Notes under the pieces: model-generated
Told to the model about the DNA's origin: nothing
Database searches by the model: none
Seen by the model: only the letters and a program-made list of their open reading frames with translations
In this document: in pieces, positions 51,643-63,895 of the stretch
How the letters are laid out: each line of letters begins with the position of its first letter
Numbering within the stretch: the first letter of the stretch is position 1
DNA from: Lingula anatina
Taxonomy: Eukaryota; Brachiopoda; Lingulata; Lingulida; Lingulidae
Direction: 5' to 3'
Length of the DNA: 64,000 nucleotides
Assembly: GCF_001039355.2 (NCBI RefSeq)
Contig: NW_019775550.1
Coordinates: forward strand, 153,357 to 217,356
Position numbers and translations under genes: made by a program

Positions 51643-51786
51643 GAGCTTTTGCCATTGATTCTTCAGTTTAATAATAAAACATCAGACAATTTGGTGTGTG
51701 GACATGAACATACGCCCCAATATGGTGTGACATTCATTTGTGGCATTGTGTCATAGAAAACATATTCAGACGTGCTCGCACATGTT

Positions 51787-51878
51787 GACACACACATTAA
51801 TGCATGCAAACGCGTACACAACTGCACTCACACACACGCCCACACATACACACACATGCACACATTCACACACACATA
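51787..51878. repeat. imperfect (CA)n tract
   Basis: CA-rich, interrupted by GC and AT; about 110 bp upstream of the transmembrane exon. It produces a false His/Thr-rich open frame. Confidence 0.85.
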
Positions 51879-51989
51879 TCAATGTGATATATGAACTGAA
51901 TCCATTGTTTTTAACACCATTAATCTAAGTGTTTAAAATGGGTACATTTTATTATATTACGATGACAGTTTGACCAACATCGTTTCTAG

Positions 51990-52156
51990 TCCACAACATG
52001 AGCTATGAGTCCATGAGGTCGCATTCGGAGGAAGGATGGCATTACCGCCATACCATCCACCTATCCACCATCAACATCGGCCTCTCGTTCGCCGTGGTCA
52101 GCTATATGGCCATACGCTACCTGAGACAGAGGGACAGGGAGAAAATGAAGGCAGAG
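51990..52156 (+). CDS. nested gene candidate, exon 2 (transmembrane segment)
   Basis: A 167-nt exon with acceptor CATCGTTTCTAG and donor GAG|GTAGGT. It encodes HNMSYESMRSHSEEGWHYRH, then TIHLSTINIGLSFAVVSYMA and IRYLRQRDREKMKAE. Third positions are mostly C or G, as in the CASK exons and unlike the surrounding intron, so it is very likely real coding sequence. It holds one hydrophobic span (LSTINIGLSFAVVSYMAI), with strong positive charge after it, predicting a cytosolic C-terminal side. Its phase (two bases, then full codons) does not fit the end of CASK exon 10 (phase 0), so it is not a CASK exon in the normal frame. Family not recognised. Confidence 0.78.
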
Positions 52157-52274
52157 GTAGGTGACCGGGATTTTAGAAGGTTTTTGTCGTGGTTAGTTAC
52201 TTGCTATGGTTGTATGCAGTTTGAACCAGAATGACAGGAAGAGGATGGATATGGAGGTAGGTGTCAGGGATTCA
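52133..52274 (+). repeat. decayed duplicate of exon 2's 3' end
   Basis: The end of the transmembrane exon with its donor (52133-52174, GACAGGGAGAAAATG...GAGGTAGGTGACCGGGATT) recurs about 100 bases downstream (52233-52274, GACAGGAAGAGGATG...GAGGTAGGTGTCAGGGATT). Weaker similarity extends back to GCTAT at 52101 and 52203. The copy keeps a perfect GTAGGT donor but has lost an open frame (TGA within it). Confidence 0.7.
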
Positions 52275-52928
52275 TTTTTTTTTTCTTTTTTTATAATATT
52301 GGAAAATGAGAACCTTGCACGGTTGAAATTGGAATGATCTTCAACGTGTCGGGATTTGATGGATAATCACTCTTCAGAGAAAATGAGAAGTTTGTTACCA
52401 TGGGAACTCAAGAGGAGGAGTGACATTGCAGCAATATGTATGGCTATATATGGGGCAGTATATCGCACTGAAATTGTTTTAGAGCACAGGATGGTAATTG
52501 TAGGCAGTTTTATTGGGGAAGTGTCTGATTGGTTTCAGAGGGAAAAAATGGGTGATTGTGTAAAACAAATAGCTGTAAGTGTACTTGCACTGCTACGAGG
52601 GGAAAGAGAAAGCATCTTATCCATGAGCTCTCGGTCCTTTTGGTATACACTATTTCTAATTAACATGTGTAGGTTGTAAGCTTTATTTACTAGAATGCAT
52701 TAAATTTTGCTTTCAAAGAAACAAAGTAAATGGTGTAAAGACATGTAATGTATAAAAGTGAGAAGTACATTATAAAGGAGGTGGTTATAAAAATGTAGAG
52801 CCATTTTCATATCATTGACAGAAGAGAATGCACAGCTGTTAGTGATTAGAGAACAGATTATCCATCAGTTACTCTTAAGTGAATCAGAGCTATCTGCAAA
52901 TGAAGTGCTATCTGTCATAGTTCCCAAT

Positions 52929-52950
52929 GGCCCCATTCAGAATAGGAGAC
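52929..52950 (+). mobile_element. left-end fragment of type-2 MITE
   Basis: GGCCCCATTCAGAATAGGAG then AC is the left terminus of a type-2 element, cut off by the type-1 element that follows. The same terminus appears again complete at 53172. The outer flanks CAAT (left) and ATTG (after 53346) are inverted copies. Confidence 0.75.
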
Positions 52951-52953
52951 TAA

Positions 52954-53168
52954 GACCCCATTTCCAGAGATAAGATCGATCTACTTTAGATCGACCTAAC
53001 TCCCTGGGGGTTCACGCTAAATAGCTGTCAGCTGAGCAGACACGAAAGTTAATTACCCCCTTACAGCTTGTAGTAGGCGGGACGGACATTTAAGCTGGAT
53101 TATCTGACAGTAATCTAGTGAGACTCCCCGCTGGGATAGATCAATCCAAAAGCTCTGGGAATACAGCC
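52954..53168 (+). mobile_element. type-1 foldback MITE, copy 4 (nested in type-2)
   Basis: A 215-bp copy starting GACCCCATTTCCAGAGATAA and ending CTCTGGGAATACAGCC, flanked on both sides by TAA (52951-52953, 53169-53171). It lies between a type-2 left-end fragment and a full type-2 element. Confidence 0.88.
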
Positions 53169-53171
53169 TAA

Positions 53172-53346
53172 GACCCCATTCAGAATAGAGGACTAACTTG
53201 TCCAAGGGTCAAATATGGTCAACCCACTTGAATACTTCCCAACAGGATATCTGTTCAGTGTCTATTAGCGGATTAGACGACAAGCTTTGTAGTGGGTCAC
53301 CATATTTGACCCTCAGACTAGTTAGTCCCTTATTCTGAATGGGGCC
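53172..53346 (+). mobile_element. type-2 foldback MITE, complete copy
   Basis: Begins GACCCCATTCAGAATAGAGG and ends CTTATTCTGAATGGGGCC, 175 bp. The interior GGGTCAAATATGG/CCATATTTGACCC pairs as in the copy at 20447. Confidence 0.85.
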
Positions 53347-53356
53347 ATTGAGATTC

Positions 53357-53396
53357 TGGAGAGAGAGAGAGAGAGAATGAGAGAGAGAGAGAGAGA
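53357..53396. repeat. (GA)n microsatellite
   Basis: GA repeat with one AATG interruption, ten bases after the type-2 MITE. Confidence 0.95.
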
Positions 53397-55797
53397 TGTC
53401 AGATGAAAAAATAGCCTTTTATTTCAATACATCACTCAAATTTTTCCTCAGACTTAAAATTACCTTAAACAGATCAGATATATGTTAATTGGATTGTTGT
53501 TCCCAGATTTATGGGTTTGTCATCTCAGAAATGACATCATTTTTTTCTGATAATGAATAAAAAAAGATTGATAAAACTGACTAAAATTGGGACTTAAAAT
53601 AAGCTGATTTGGAGAACCAGAAGATATTTCCAGAAGAAATTTCATAACTGAAATACATTTGCATTACCTGTGCCAGATAGATGTAACAGTCCTCTTATTC
53701 CCATTATGCCCATGCAGAAGAGTAGTGAATTAGTTTTTTTTATAGGAGAGGTTCTTAGGCCAGATAAGATAAATACTGGATCATGTTCTTGAAGGTCAGA
53801 AGTAAAGGCAGTGTGGATCGGTGTGTTCTCGCAGAGGCTGAAGGTAGAAGGTAGATCACCTGCACATTGCTATGTACAATAATCTGGGTTTACAAATTCC
53901 AGGTGATTTTTATCTTGAAGAAGCAATTTGTTGCACCAGTTATGCTATGTTTAAATGGGGCCTGATGCCATATTAACTATTTCCAAGCAGAATTTTAAGT
54001 TGCATGTGGTAGCTACCAGTTAGTGACTTGCCTGGAAAATGGAAGAGAACAGCATACTATAATTATTTACTGCAAAGCGCCTAGGTTGCCTGTAAAAGCA
54101 CCAATGTTCAACATTAATGTCTAGATGAACAAAGACGTTAGGATTGAACAGTTCTTACACAATCATTGAAGTTCTGTATCTAATCTTAACTTCTGTGTTG
54201 GGTGATAAAAAATACCAACTTCATTCCATTTTTGTTGCCCCAAGAAGTAGAGAAGTTGGCTGTATTCCCTTCATTGTGCACACCTTTTGGTTGTATGAGG
54301 ATGTGACTAGTGTTAGAAGAAATGTGTTAGTTGAGACAGCGAGAGCAATCTGGTAAAATTCTGCACTGTGGGTTCTTTTAGCAATTGTGATATGAACCAA
54401 AAGAAGGAAACTGATCAGGTTTCATCTTATACTTTTCTCTATCGGTGTAGTTTTTGTAAGGTGTGATAAGGTGTTTTTGCCATGGCATTTAACAGGAATG
54501 CTTAGTTTGATTGTTTTATTATGAATCTGTATCACATTCAGTAATAAAAAAACAGGTGAGGAGGGAAATTATTATCAAAGGTTATGTTTTATTTCTGGAT
54601 CATTAAGATTGCCGATGGTTCTTTGAAATATCTCTTGAGCAATTTTGCAGTTTGTGACAAAATGGTAGTATCATTACTAACATTCTGCAAAGTTATTTTG
54701 GCATTTTCAAGGTAACCTTGACGTGGATATTCTTAATTTAAAACATTCCTGTATATCCAATAATTGAAAAATAATGACAACTTCTTCATTCTTGTCTTAT
54801 TATGATGCAGAGGAAGTAATTTCTAAATGAGCATTTTGATAGCTTTGATTTAGTGACTCATATCTATAGTGATGAGGAAATTTAAAAACAATTTGATGGA
54901 TCTTATCCAGGGTATTGAACTGGGTCTTTACTGAATGCTTTATTTATCTTGTGAAGGAACTTATTGGTCTTCTGTTCAAGTATTTGCATGGCATATCTTT
55001 GGTAGATCTCTTTCTGGGTTCCAGCATTGGCAGTGTCTGCAGAAAAATGGGAAGAGTATCAAGAGCACAAGGCACATGCCTTACTTGATATACTGATAGT
55101 TTAAATTTTGAGCTTGTGGTTGCTTAATTCATTAGGTTGACAAGAAAATAAACAAATACATAATGTGCAAACAAGATTAAATCAATAAAATAATAAACAA
55201 GAAATAAAAGAAGTGTCTAATTTTGATATGGTTTAAGATGGGCAGGTCTAAGTTCTGTGTAATGATGTGTAAATGATAGAGTTTTTCAGGACCAGTGTGA
55301 ATGCGTCCCACAACAAGAACATGCTTCACAACAAATTAAACAGTTGTCAAGCTGCATGAAAAATAACAACCTATAAAACAAAAGCAAAAGGCAATAGTTC
55401 TCACCTCAATATAAAGACTGTTTCTTCGTTTAAACATGTTCCGTCTTTTGGGAAATAAATAATTGTTGGTAGAAGTGGTTCTTAAAATGCAATTCTCTTC
55501 CATGACAGTCCCAAGTGGTAAAACCAGTGTTGGACTGAGGCTGTAAACACCAGCTAATTGCTGAGTAATTATATTGAGAACATCTTTTGGCACCCTGGCG
55601 GTCTGAAGGTGGCTAAACTGGAACACTTTTGGTGTGGCGTTTGGTGTTTAGACTGCAGAACTTGCCAAACCCTGATCTTCCAAGTTTGCAAGGACTTGAA
55701 TTATGCAAAGGGGAAATTTGGGTATAAATGTTGCAATCTGGATAATTGGAATTGTGTGGATATATGTTTCAAAATCATGTACATGAAAATAATTTCA

Positions 55798-55800
<3 letters not shown>

Positions 55801-55850
<50 letters not shown>
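55801..55850. repeat. (CT)n microsatellite
   Basis: Pure CT repeat; open frames across it are artefacts. Confidence 0.95.
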
Positions 55851-55851
<1 letters not shown>

Positions 55852-56907
55852 GTCCTTTTTTCAATGCCAACATCACCTACTAAGCAGTTGCAATTATCTG
55901 AAACCAGGATGTGCTCACTATTATAGCACCATTCGACCCAAATCTCTCTCCACCCCCAGAATTCAACAGACACCTGATCATAATTACTGGTCTATAATTT
56001 TAGAAACAGGTGATTTGCTGACTAATAACACAATAACAGGTGCAAATGTACCATGTAATACCTGTGGAGTTCCAAAATGGCAAAGCATTTGATGTTCTCT
56101 CTTCCAGCCCTCCCCCGCCATACTCTTAATACAAGCACTTGCTGTATCTCTAGACCTTTTGCTTATTACTGTTTTATCTTTATTGCTTGTTCCTGGCTAC
56201 AGGAAAAAAAGAGATAGTTATGAACATTTCATTCAGAAGGATTGGTATTTACCATTATAATGACATGACAAATGTCAGAGCTATCATAAGACTTACTATA
56301 ATTGTGGCAGGAATTGAAATTTTGTGTGTCACTCAGTCATTTTTCTAATTCAGATTGATAAAAATTATTATCTTAGAATATAAAATATCAGTGGTGCACA
56401 TTAAGGTATGATGTTTAAAATTGGTATTGGGTTTAAGTTAAGCTCTTTTTTTTTTTCATCAGTTTCTTGTTCAGCATATCATGTTAATTATTAGGTAAAG
56501 CATAATGAATGAAAATATGTGAGGTTCTGTAATGCTATAATAACTTACTACCATCACTTGACTTGTAAATATTTGTCAAACCATGTAACACCATGTTAAT
56601 TTATTATTCTCAAGACAATTGTAAATATGTGAGGATTTGTAATGTCATTATGATATAAACTGGTTCATCTCATTAGACCAATACATATATGTCGCATCAT
56701 GTAATACCCTGTGATCTTGTTTACATCACCGGATACATCGGATGTGAGGTTTTATAATTATACCACATTAACTTGTTTTTCTCCCAAGATTCACCATCTG
56801 GTCCCACTATAATTCACATGAACTGTGATAAGTTATCATGAGCCTTTGTATTCTAACAACATAGAGAACTAATCACAGCCACTGCTCTTTGATTCCACAC
56901 CTTGCAG

Positions 56908-57003
56908 GTGAGATTGCTTCAGAAAAAAAAAGTGACAGTGACACATGAGAAGAAGCCTTACCGTGATAATGGCTGCAATGATAGTCTCACCTTGATCAGA
57001 TAA
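56908..57003 (+). CDS. nested gene candidate, exon 3 (terminal)
   Basis: After a good acceptor (CTCTTTGATTCCACACCTTGCAG) the frame that continues exon 2 encodes VRLLQKKKVTVTHEKKPYRD and NGCNDSLTLIR, then TAA. It starts in phase 0 as required and keeps the basic character of the segment before it. An AATAAA follows 35 bases after the stop. Weak points are the short length and a run of nine A inside. The composite protein would have 93 residues. Confidence 0.5.
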   Translation: MRLLQKKKVTVTHEKKPYRDNGCNDSLTLIR

Positions 57004-57038
57004 AACAGCAGACCTCCAGGACAGCTCAAGATGCAGAC

Positions 57039-57044
57039 AATAAA
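57039..57044 (+). terminator. polyadenylation signal AATAAA
   Basis: Canonical AATAAA 35 bases after the TAA of the nested candidate, followed within about 20-30 bases by T-rich sequence. Such hexamers are common by chance in AT-rich DNA, so the position gives it what value it has. Confidence 0.4.
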
Positions 57045-57221
57045 TGCATGTGATCCATTCTTACTGTATTTTAAAGTAAAAATAATGAAACAGTTGTCCA
57101 AGTTGTAGGGGGAGGGGAGGTCAAGAAATTGTTAAGAAATGCCCTTTTGTTTGAAAATGTCTACTTTGAAGCAAGTTTTAATCTAAGTTCTGTGGCATTT
57201 GTCAGGTTGATCCAACTAAAA

Positions 57222-57356
57222 GGATACCCTGGGGAAGGGGTGAAAGTCTACCATCCCCCTCTGTTTCTTCCACCATCCCCTGGATACCCTGGGGTATGGG
57301 TGACAGTTTGCCACCCCCTCCCCTTCCTCCACCACCCCCTGGATACCCTGGGGCCA
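57222..57356. repeat. 60-bp minisatellite
   Basis: GGATACCCTGGGG begins at 57222, 57282 and 57341, with CCACC/CCATCCCC-rich spacers between: about two and a quarter copies. The unit is a multiple of three, so it leaves open frames on both strands without being coding evidence. Confidence 0.85.
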
Positions 57357-59580
57357 AGCAGGCAATGAAGTGTATCTATCAAGGATAGAGCAGTAGCTAG
57401 CTCTCAGGTGCAGACACAAGTTCCCTTATTCCCAACAGATGGACATTTCTATAGAAACAGAAGTACCTATTCAGATGATTTACTGGCAGTTTTGTATCTA
57501 ATTTCCAGCAGGAATCAATGAAGGAAAAAAGGCCACTTTCCTCCCACAACATTTCAGAGGTTGTGTTGTGGTTCAGCAGTGTATTGTTGATAGAGATAGA
57601 GTGATGTGGAATATTGATATGCAGTGCTGTATGTTGTAGCTTTTTAAAAATAATTACTCCGTAGAAAGCTATCTTTATCCAAACCAGTGTAATGGAGGGA
57701 AGATGCCTGGCATGCAGTGGTATAGATGTAGCAAATTATTACATACTTATACATTGTTGCATGCATGAGTCACATGCCTGGTGAATTGATACAAACTGAT
57801 ACAATTTTGCATGCTTGGGTCATAGACAAATTAAGTAAATTGATACATGTATATTACATGAGTGTTTTTTTTCCTTTGGCACAGGACTGATACATATTTG
57901 TATTATATGTAAAATTTGGCAGTCTGTGTACATCTGTTGGTATGCATTAATTTTTATTTATTAGTGTATTATGTAACCATGTTGTATTATACTACTTTAT
58001 TAGATGGTGTTCATGAACAAAATCATTAAGGCATAAAAAATTGCACTGGCATTCATGTTTCCCATAGAACTAAAAACCTAATTTAGATAATCTGCCAGTG
58101 GACAGTTGGTGATGTTATTTGGTCCATTTCCAGTGTTAAGCTTTTCTGGTTGTGATCACGGCTTTATAACATGAACTGCCAATTATATTGGTCTGTAGCA
58201 GTGTGCGTGTTTGTGTGATAGAGAAAAAGAGCTTGAGGGATAAAAAGAGCTGGAAAAGATCGAGCATATATATAAAAGAGAGCATTCCACTATCTATACG
58301 TCACATTTATTTGTGTGGGGGAGTGCACTTATTCATGCTGTGCACAGATGGTGATATCGCAGAGCCAAAAAGCAGGAAGGAAGCTAGTACATTAACTCTG
58401 CCAGCGCAATAAGAAAGTACGTCAGACAGGATCATGTGACCTGGAAGGATATTTTGGGTCCAATACAACTTATCATACCTGAAGTTAATCACTTAGCTGA
58501 CAGGTAAACAACCACAATGGCACTTTGTGCTGATGTACAACAGTATACAGTGCATTTCGACAGCGGTACTCTGAGGAATCGGTTCTGAACAGGATTGGCT
58601 GTGGCTTCTGTCTACAAGGCGATGCTTTTGTGTTGTGTGGATATGTGATTTTTACAGTGCAGAAGTGACTTGATTCGTGCCTCCTAGGCTTTGTTATTTT
58701 AGAGCGGAAGAGTAGCTAGGTGAAGTTCATTGCAATATATATAAGGTACAGTGTTTATCATGGAAAGATGAATAATGAAATGTTACTCGTTTTGGGCTTT
58801 ACTTTCTACCGATAGGTCATAGGCCATGTAAGAGCTCTAAACTCTGATTCCCATTCATTGGTATAGCACTATATTTGTGTTTGGTGAACATTTAGAGTAT
58901 AAATCTAGAAATGAATTCAGAGGTTGATTTTTTTTCTGTAGTCGTTATAAAGCATGCCTCGTAACCCTAAAGATGCCAATTTATGGTCCAATGAATCATT
59001 TTATGAGATTGTTTCCATTAAATTGTTATCTCACATTACATTGTACTGTAATAAAACCTCTCCCAAATGACAACTAAAGCGATATATTTACTTAATTAGC
59101 ATTATTCCCGTGGAATTCTCACAATTATGCCAAGATTCTAGTGAGATAGGCACTATCAGGCCCACAAGGGATGAGGTTCGATAGTTTTTCTTTCACATCT
59201 TTAATCAGTCGTGCTTAATGTTAGAGAGAAGATGATCGCAATCTGAAGATGCCGTTGTAAGATATAAAAGGTCTCTTTCTTGGTAAATGGTCTCATTTGA
59301 TTATTTCTCTTTACCAAATAAGGTTTCATAACTCTGATCTTGCCAAAATTCAGATCTTTATCTTTGCCTTCAAGAGAGCTAAAAATAAAATCTAGTTAGT
59401 TGTTGCTACATTTTTGAATATTTGAGTAAGACTTTCTGCATCAGTTACTTTTTTTGATTAATTTATTTTTAAAATGTTCCAGATGACCAAGAGAGATAGC
59501 AAAGTTTAGTTCAGAAACTTAGAGGAACAATTTTGTCAAGGCATGATACATTTGCTGATTTATTGCAATTTTTTTTTTCA

Positions 59581-59600
59581 AAAAAAAAAAAAAAAAAAAA
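59581..59600. repeat. poly-A run preceded by poly-T
   Basis: A short T run followed by about 20 A; simple sequence that can form a hairpin. Confidence 0.8.
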
Positions 59601-62600
59601 TCATTGTGAAGTTGGAATTGTGAAGAAGTAACCATAGAAACTTATCATGATGGCATTTTTCATCGGGAAATGACAACATTTTCTGATTCTATCTTCCATT
59701 TCATTGGTTGAAATCTTTGGGGAGCTAAAATACAGAACAAAATGATGAAAACTATTCACAGTAGGTTTCTGTTGGGACGTCAATGTAATGGTGATGTTTC
59801 ATTCTTAAATACATGGTTGACTCAGTTGACTTTTTTGTGCAAAAATTAATTCTACATTGATCATTCCACCATGTCTATGTGCCTATAATGAAAATGTTCA
59901 TTCTAATCAGTATATGGTAACAGTCTGACTATTCTCGCCTAAGTTAAACCAGTTGCGAACAGGTTTCAAAAATTGATATTTTGTTGGAGAAGGCCAACAC
60001 AAAACAATTTGATTGTCTATAGATATAACAAGCAGTAATCCAATCTGAAATGCTATTACTTCGACCCCAGTTGTTACCCTTGGGATGGAACGGTCAATTT
60101 TAAACAAGGGAGGAAGAAAAATAGCTCTCATGCGATATGGGGTTTAAATAGGAAGGAGGATAAAGGTACAGAAAAACAGAAATGAAATTATATAATTTGG
60201 ATAACTTTCTTTTCTGAGAAAATGAAATAGAAAGTGGGAAAATGTTTGTAAAAATTGGATTCCATCTCTCTGGAAGAAGAATTACGAGGTGACAGTAAAG
60301 CACTCATTGCCATGGTTACTTTAAAGGCCACAATATATATATATATTTATTTTTTTTCATTATATTTTTAATTATAGTAATAGTTACATGTATTTGCTTG
60401 CAAGACAATAAATCCCATTGCCTTTCTGATATTTGACCTTTAATCTGAGACATTTTTGACATTGCTTTCTTTCGATTTTCTTCATGCCTAGTGTAAAGTT
60501 CAGATTGCTAACTTATCATAAATAGTGATTTGATAAAGAAAAGAGTATGGAAAAGAAGGCAAACTTAAATGTGACTTGGTTAAGAATTGTTGAGAAGCAT
60601 TATATAACATGTCTGTATGTAATCTCATGTGTTATTTTTGTCTTTTAAATTGCTTATTTCAAGATGGAAAACCTATCCTTGCATATATTATCAGCAAGTC
60701 TGTCTGCCTTCTGCCTTATCTCCAGAAATGTATGCTGTATATTACCTAATTGTCCTGACATTTTTTGGTAAAGCTTTCATGAATTTGGAAACTCGGAATG
60801 ATTGGACAAATACCAAATTGGTGATTTAATCTGCTTTATATTTGAATTCCTTTATATCAACAGTGAGAAACGGAAACCTTTGGCAAAATGTCAACGTTCC
60901 TTACACACCGCATTGGTGCTGGCACCTGAAGAAGAAGATATTATGACTTAATTCCCCTTGCTTTGTTGACCATTGATATGAAAAGTATTCAAATAGACAC
61001 ACTGAAGAGTTAAAAAGTCTCTGTCTGATGTTTTATCAATTTCCAAATTAATGCCTATTTGGTGAGATAAAGCATAACGCGAGGCATTGGGGTATGAAAT
61101 TCTAGAGACGGTTGTTAATATGAATACAGATTGATCACTGGCACTCACGCTTTATAATCATCTCACACAGACATAAAAGTGATGAACCAGTGTATGAAGG
61201 GATTGAAGCTTGGTTCTCGCAGCAGACGACACTTGTTGTCGTGCAAACTTGTGGACTCCTGTTTTGGACTCCTGTCTGGGTGGATGGACTCGGGTTTTCA
61301 AGGTGAAGTGATTGACGTGGTCTCTTACTGGTGAATTCTGGGACATTCCAGAGGAAATTCAGAGATATTTCGCTGAGATGTGTGATTTCTGAATAGCATA
61401 GCTGTCATAACCTGCTTCAGAGAAGTTTCAATTTTTTAGTTAAATGAACAATATCAGTATGAAATTGTGGAACATTTTGTAGAGGAAATTATTAGATTTC
61501 TTGGGGGAAAACGATTATTTGGATTTGATTTTTTGAAAAATATTCAGAACAATGTCAAGGGAATGTTTTCAGTGTAGAATTATAGAACATTTTTTATTGT
61601 ACAAAAACACAGCACAAAAATAAAATGGCAGTTGTCCATTTTTTCCACAAGACAGATAACACCACTTAGAAGCTAGTGACTCTGCTTAATACAGCATCAC
61701 ATTTCTGAGATAACAATCAGTGGATTACTGTGATTTTCCCTCGTTTACCAAACTGAAGTGGTGAAGCATGCAGAAAGATGAAGCAAATGGAATTAATGTC
61801 ACTTAATTACATTGTTATAAGTAACATTGCCAGATTTGATGCTCGTGGACTCTGGGCTGCTGGTTCGACATTTTGTTCTTTATATGTTGACAATATTTGA
61901 ATGCCTCTATGAATAGAATGAAGCTGGCAGGCAATTTTCTGAAACAAATTTTTTTTCTCGGAAATCATACATAGGTGACTGATTAAATCTTGTGTGACAT
62001 GGGACAACAATGAACACAATAAATAGTAATGCCAAGAGAAAAATACAACACAATGTGAAATGTCAGCCTTTATCGATAAAACATGATGGGAGAAATCTTC
62101 CCACGTGCATGCTGCTTGTCTCTCGTCGCTATAATGAACACAGTGAAGACCTAGAGGTGCTGGAAAATATGTCTGTATGTCTATTTTTTTCTTATGTGGC
62201 AGGACAAGAGAGCCATTTTGCAAGTGACGTGGAAAATTGAAACCGTTTCAGCACTGTAAAGTGAGTTACAGTATTTGATCTTAACCTCTAATGGCAAAGG
62301 TTTATAGGCGTCAGGTTTAACCTCTTTTTAGTGTTTGTTCGCAAGATCCCTGATTTGCAATTACATGAAAAGAGACTGAGAATATTCTAGAGCTTAGTTA
62401 CATCTGTATGCATCAGATCAGTATGGTATTCAAAACACAAGGTTTTCTTGATCAGATCTGGTCAATGTAATTACTTAGGTTGAAGCCATTTTATTTTTCA
62501 TGCTGTGTTTTTTGTAGGGCAGTGTAATGAACTGGGATATTTGTAAGAACAACTGGATATAGTGATTAAACGTATGGCTGAAAGTACACGGCAAGTGAAT

Positions 62601-63680
62601 TGTGATGCCACCTAATCTGAGTACATTGAACGAAAAAATGGTTTTGCAATTTTGAAGTCGTTATAAAAAAATAGTGAAACTTTATTTTTTACTATTCAAA
62701 ATTGTCAAAAGGTAATTTGAGATATAATGTAAAAAATACTATGTGCAGAAATGTTCAAATTATCTTTTCGCCATCTTAGATGGTTATAAAAATGAAAACT
62801 TCCTTAAAAAGCACTAGTTCCACATCCAGATGAAATGTTATCTTTATAAGAAAAATGCCTCAAGGGACTAGTTTACACGTAGTGATTTCACATAATACAC
62901 ATTGTGCCATTTTGAAAAGAAAAAAAGGTAGCTAGATTTTATGCTGCAAAATCCCATTGAAAGTCACATTTTGAAGGATTGCAATTTAATTTGCAAATCA
63001 GGTGCTCTCTGTTGAGTGATTACATCATTCTAAAAAGATCTATATGATTCAAATGCTGTGGAGGAAGGTTGTCTATCCATAAGACCAAGGGCGCCACTAT
63101 ATATTTACTCTTGTTTTAGATCTCACAACACAAAAGCATTGCCCTTAAAGTCATCAGAACAGGATTTTAGCAGCCATCATGGAGACAAAATGGACAGGAA
63201 ATCCTTAATTTCCCATTGGCATAACCACCATTTCTCAGGCAGCAGTATCACTATTGCCACTATCACCTGCAACAAAGCAGTAAATCTGCCGTAATAGAAA
63301 CATTTCACCTGAGAGCATTTAAAACATGCTTTTCTGGAAATAATATTGCATAAGTAGAAGCAGTGGAGTTGTTCGTGCTGTAACATTAAAAGGTAATAGG
63401 CATTGCTGCCACAGACGGAAATAAATAACAGAAGACGACAGTGCGTGGTATTTCACACCATTGTATGAAGAAAAAAGCTACACTCAACTGATACAACAGC
63501 AGCTATTGTATTGATACAATCAGTTATTTCAAAGAAGACATTCCCACTAAAGGAAAACATTTCATATATTTGATATTTTAGGGCAGTGAATAGGCTTTAA
63601 AAGAAGTTGTATCCTTTGTACCATGAAGGTCGATGTCTCAAATATAATGTCTCAAGCAGTAGGACCTTGGAAGGCTCATA

Positions 63681-63895
63681 GACCCCATTTCCATAGATTA
63701 GATCGACCTACTTTGGATCGACCTAACTCCCTGGGGGTTCACGCTAAATAGCTGTCAGCCGGACGGACACGAAAGTTAATTATCCATTACAGCTTGTAGT
63801 AGACGGGGACGGACACTTAAGGCGGATTATCTGACAGTAATCTAGTGAGACTCCCCGCGGTGATAGATCGATCTAAAAGTTGTGAGAACAGAGCC
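63681..63895 (+). mobile_element. type-1 foldback MITE, copy 5
   Basis: A 215-bp copy starting GACCCCATTTCCATAGATTA and ending GAGAACAGAGCC, flanked by ATA on both sides (63678-63680, 63896-63898). Its interior is closest to copy 4. Confidence 0.85.

Larger units (their letters stand above)
50747..57003 (+). other. candidate nested gene: 93-residue single-pass membrane protein
   Basis: Joining 50747-50765, 51990-52156 and 56908-57003 gives an uninterrupted frame with ATG, stop, matching phases and a polyadenylation signal. The protein has no signal peptide. A polar N terminus of about 30 residues precedes a membrane span at roughly 31-48 and a 45-residue tail rich in Lys/Arg. I do not recognise the family, so no function is proposed. 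A short basic-tailed membrane protein of this kind could sit in the mitochondrial, ER or plasma membrane; the sequence does not decide. Alternatively, exon 2 could belong to a longer gene whose other exons I missed. Confidence 0.52.

Noticed and set aside
52356-52679. 107-residue open frame inside the nested candidate's second intron
   Set aside because: No coding bias like the neighbouring exon, no recognisable family, and it lies between two exons that already join in phase.
57129-57368. Proline-rich open frames on both strands
   Set aside because: They follow a 60-bp minisatellite whose unit is a multiple of three, so openness on both strands is automatic.
61807-62223. 138-residue open frame on the minus strand
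   Set aside because: No domain or coding bias, rich in residues expected from AT-rich noise, and no splice context.
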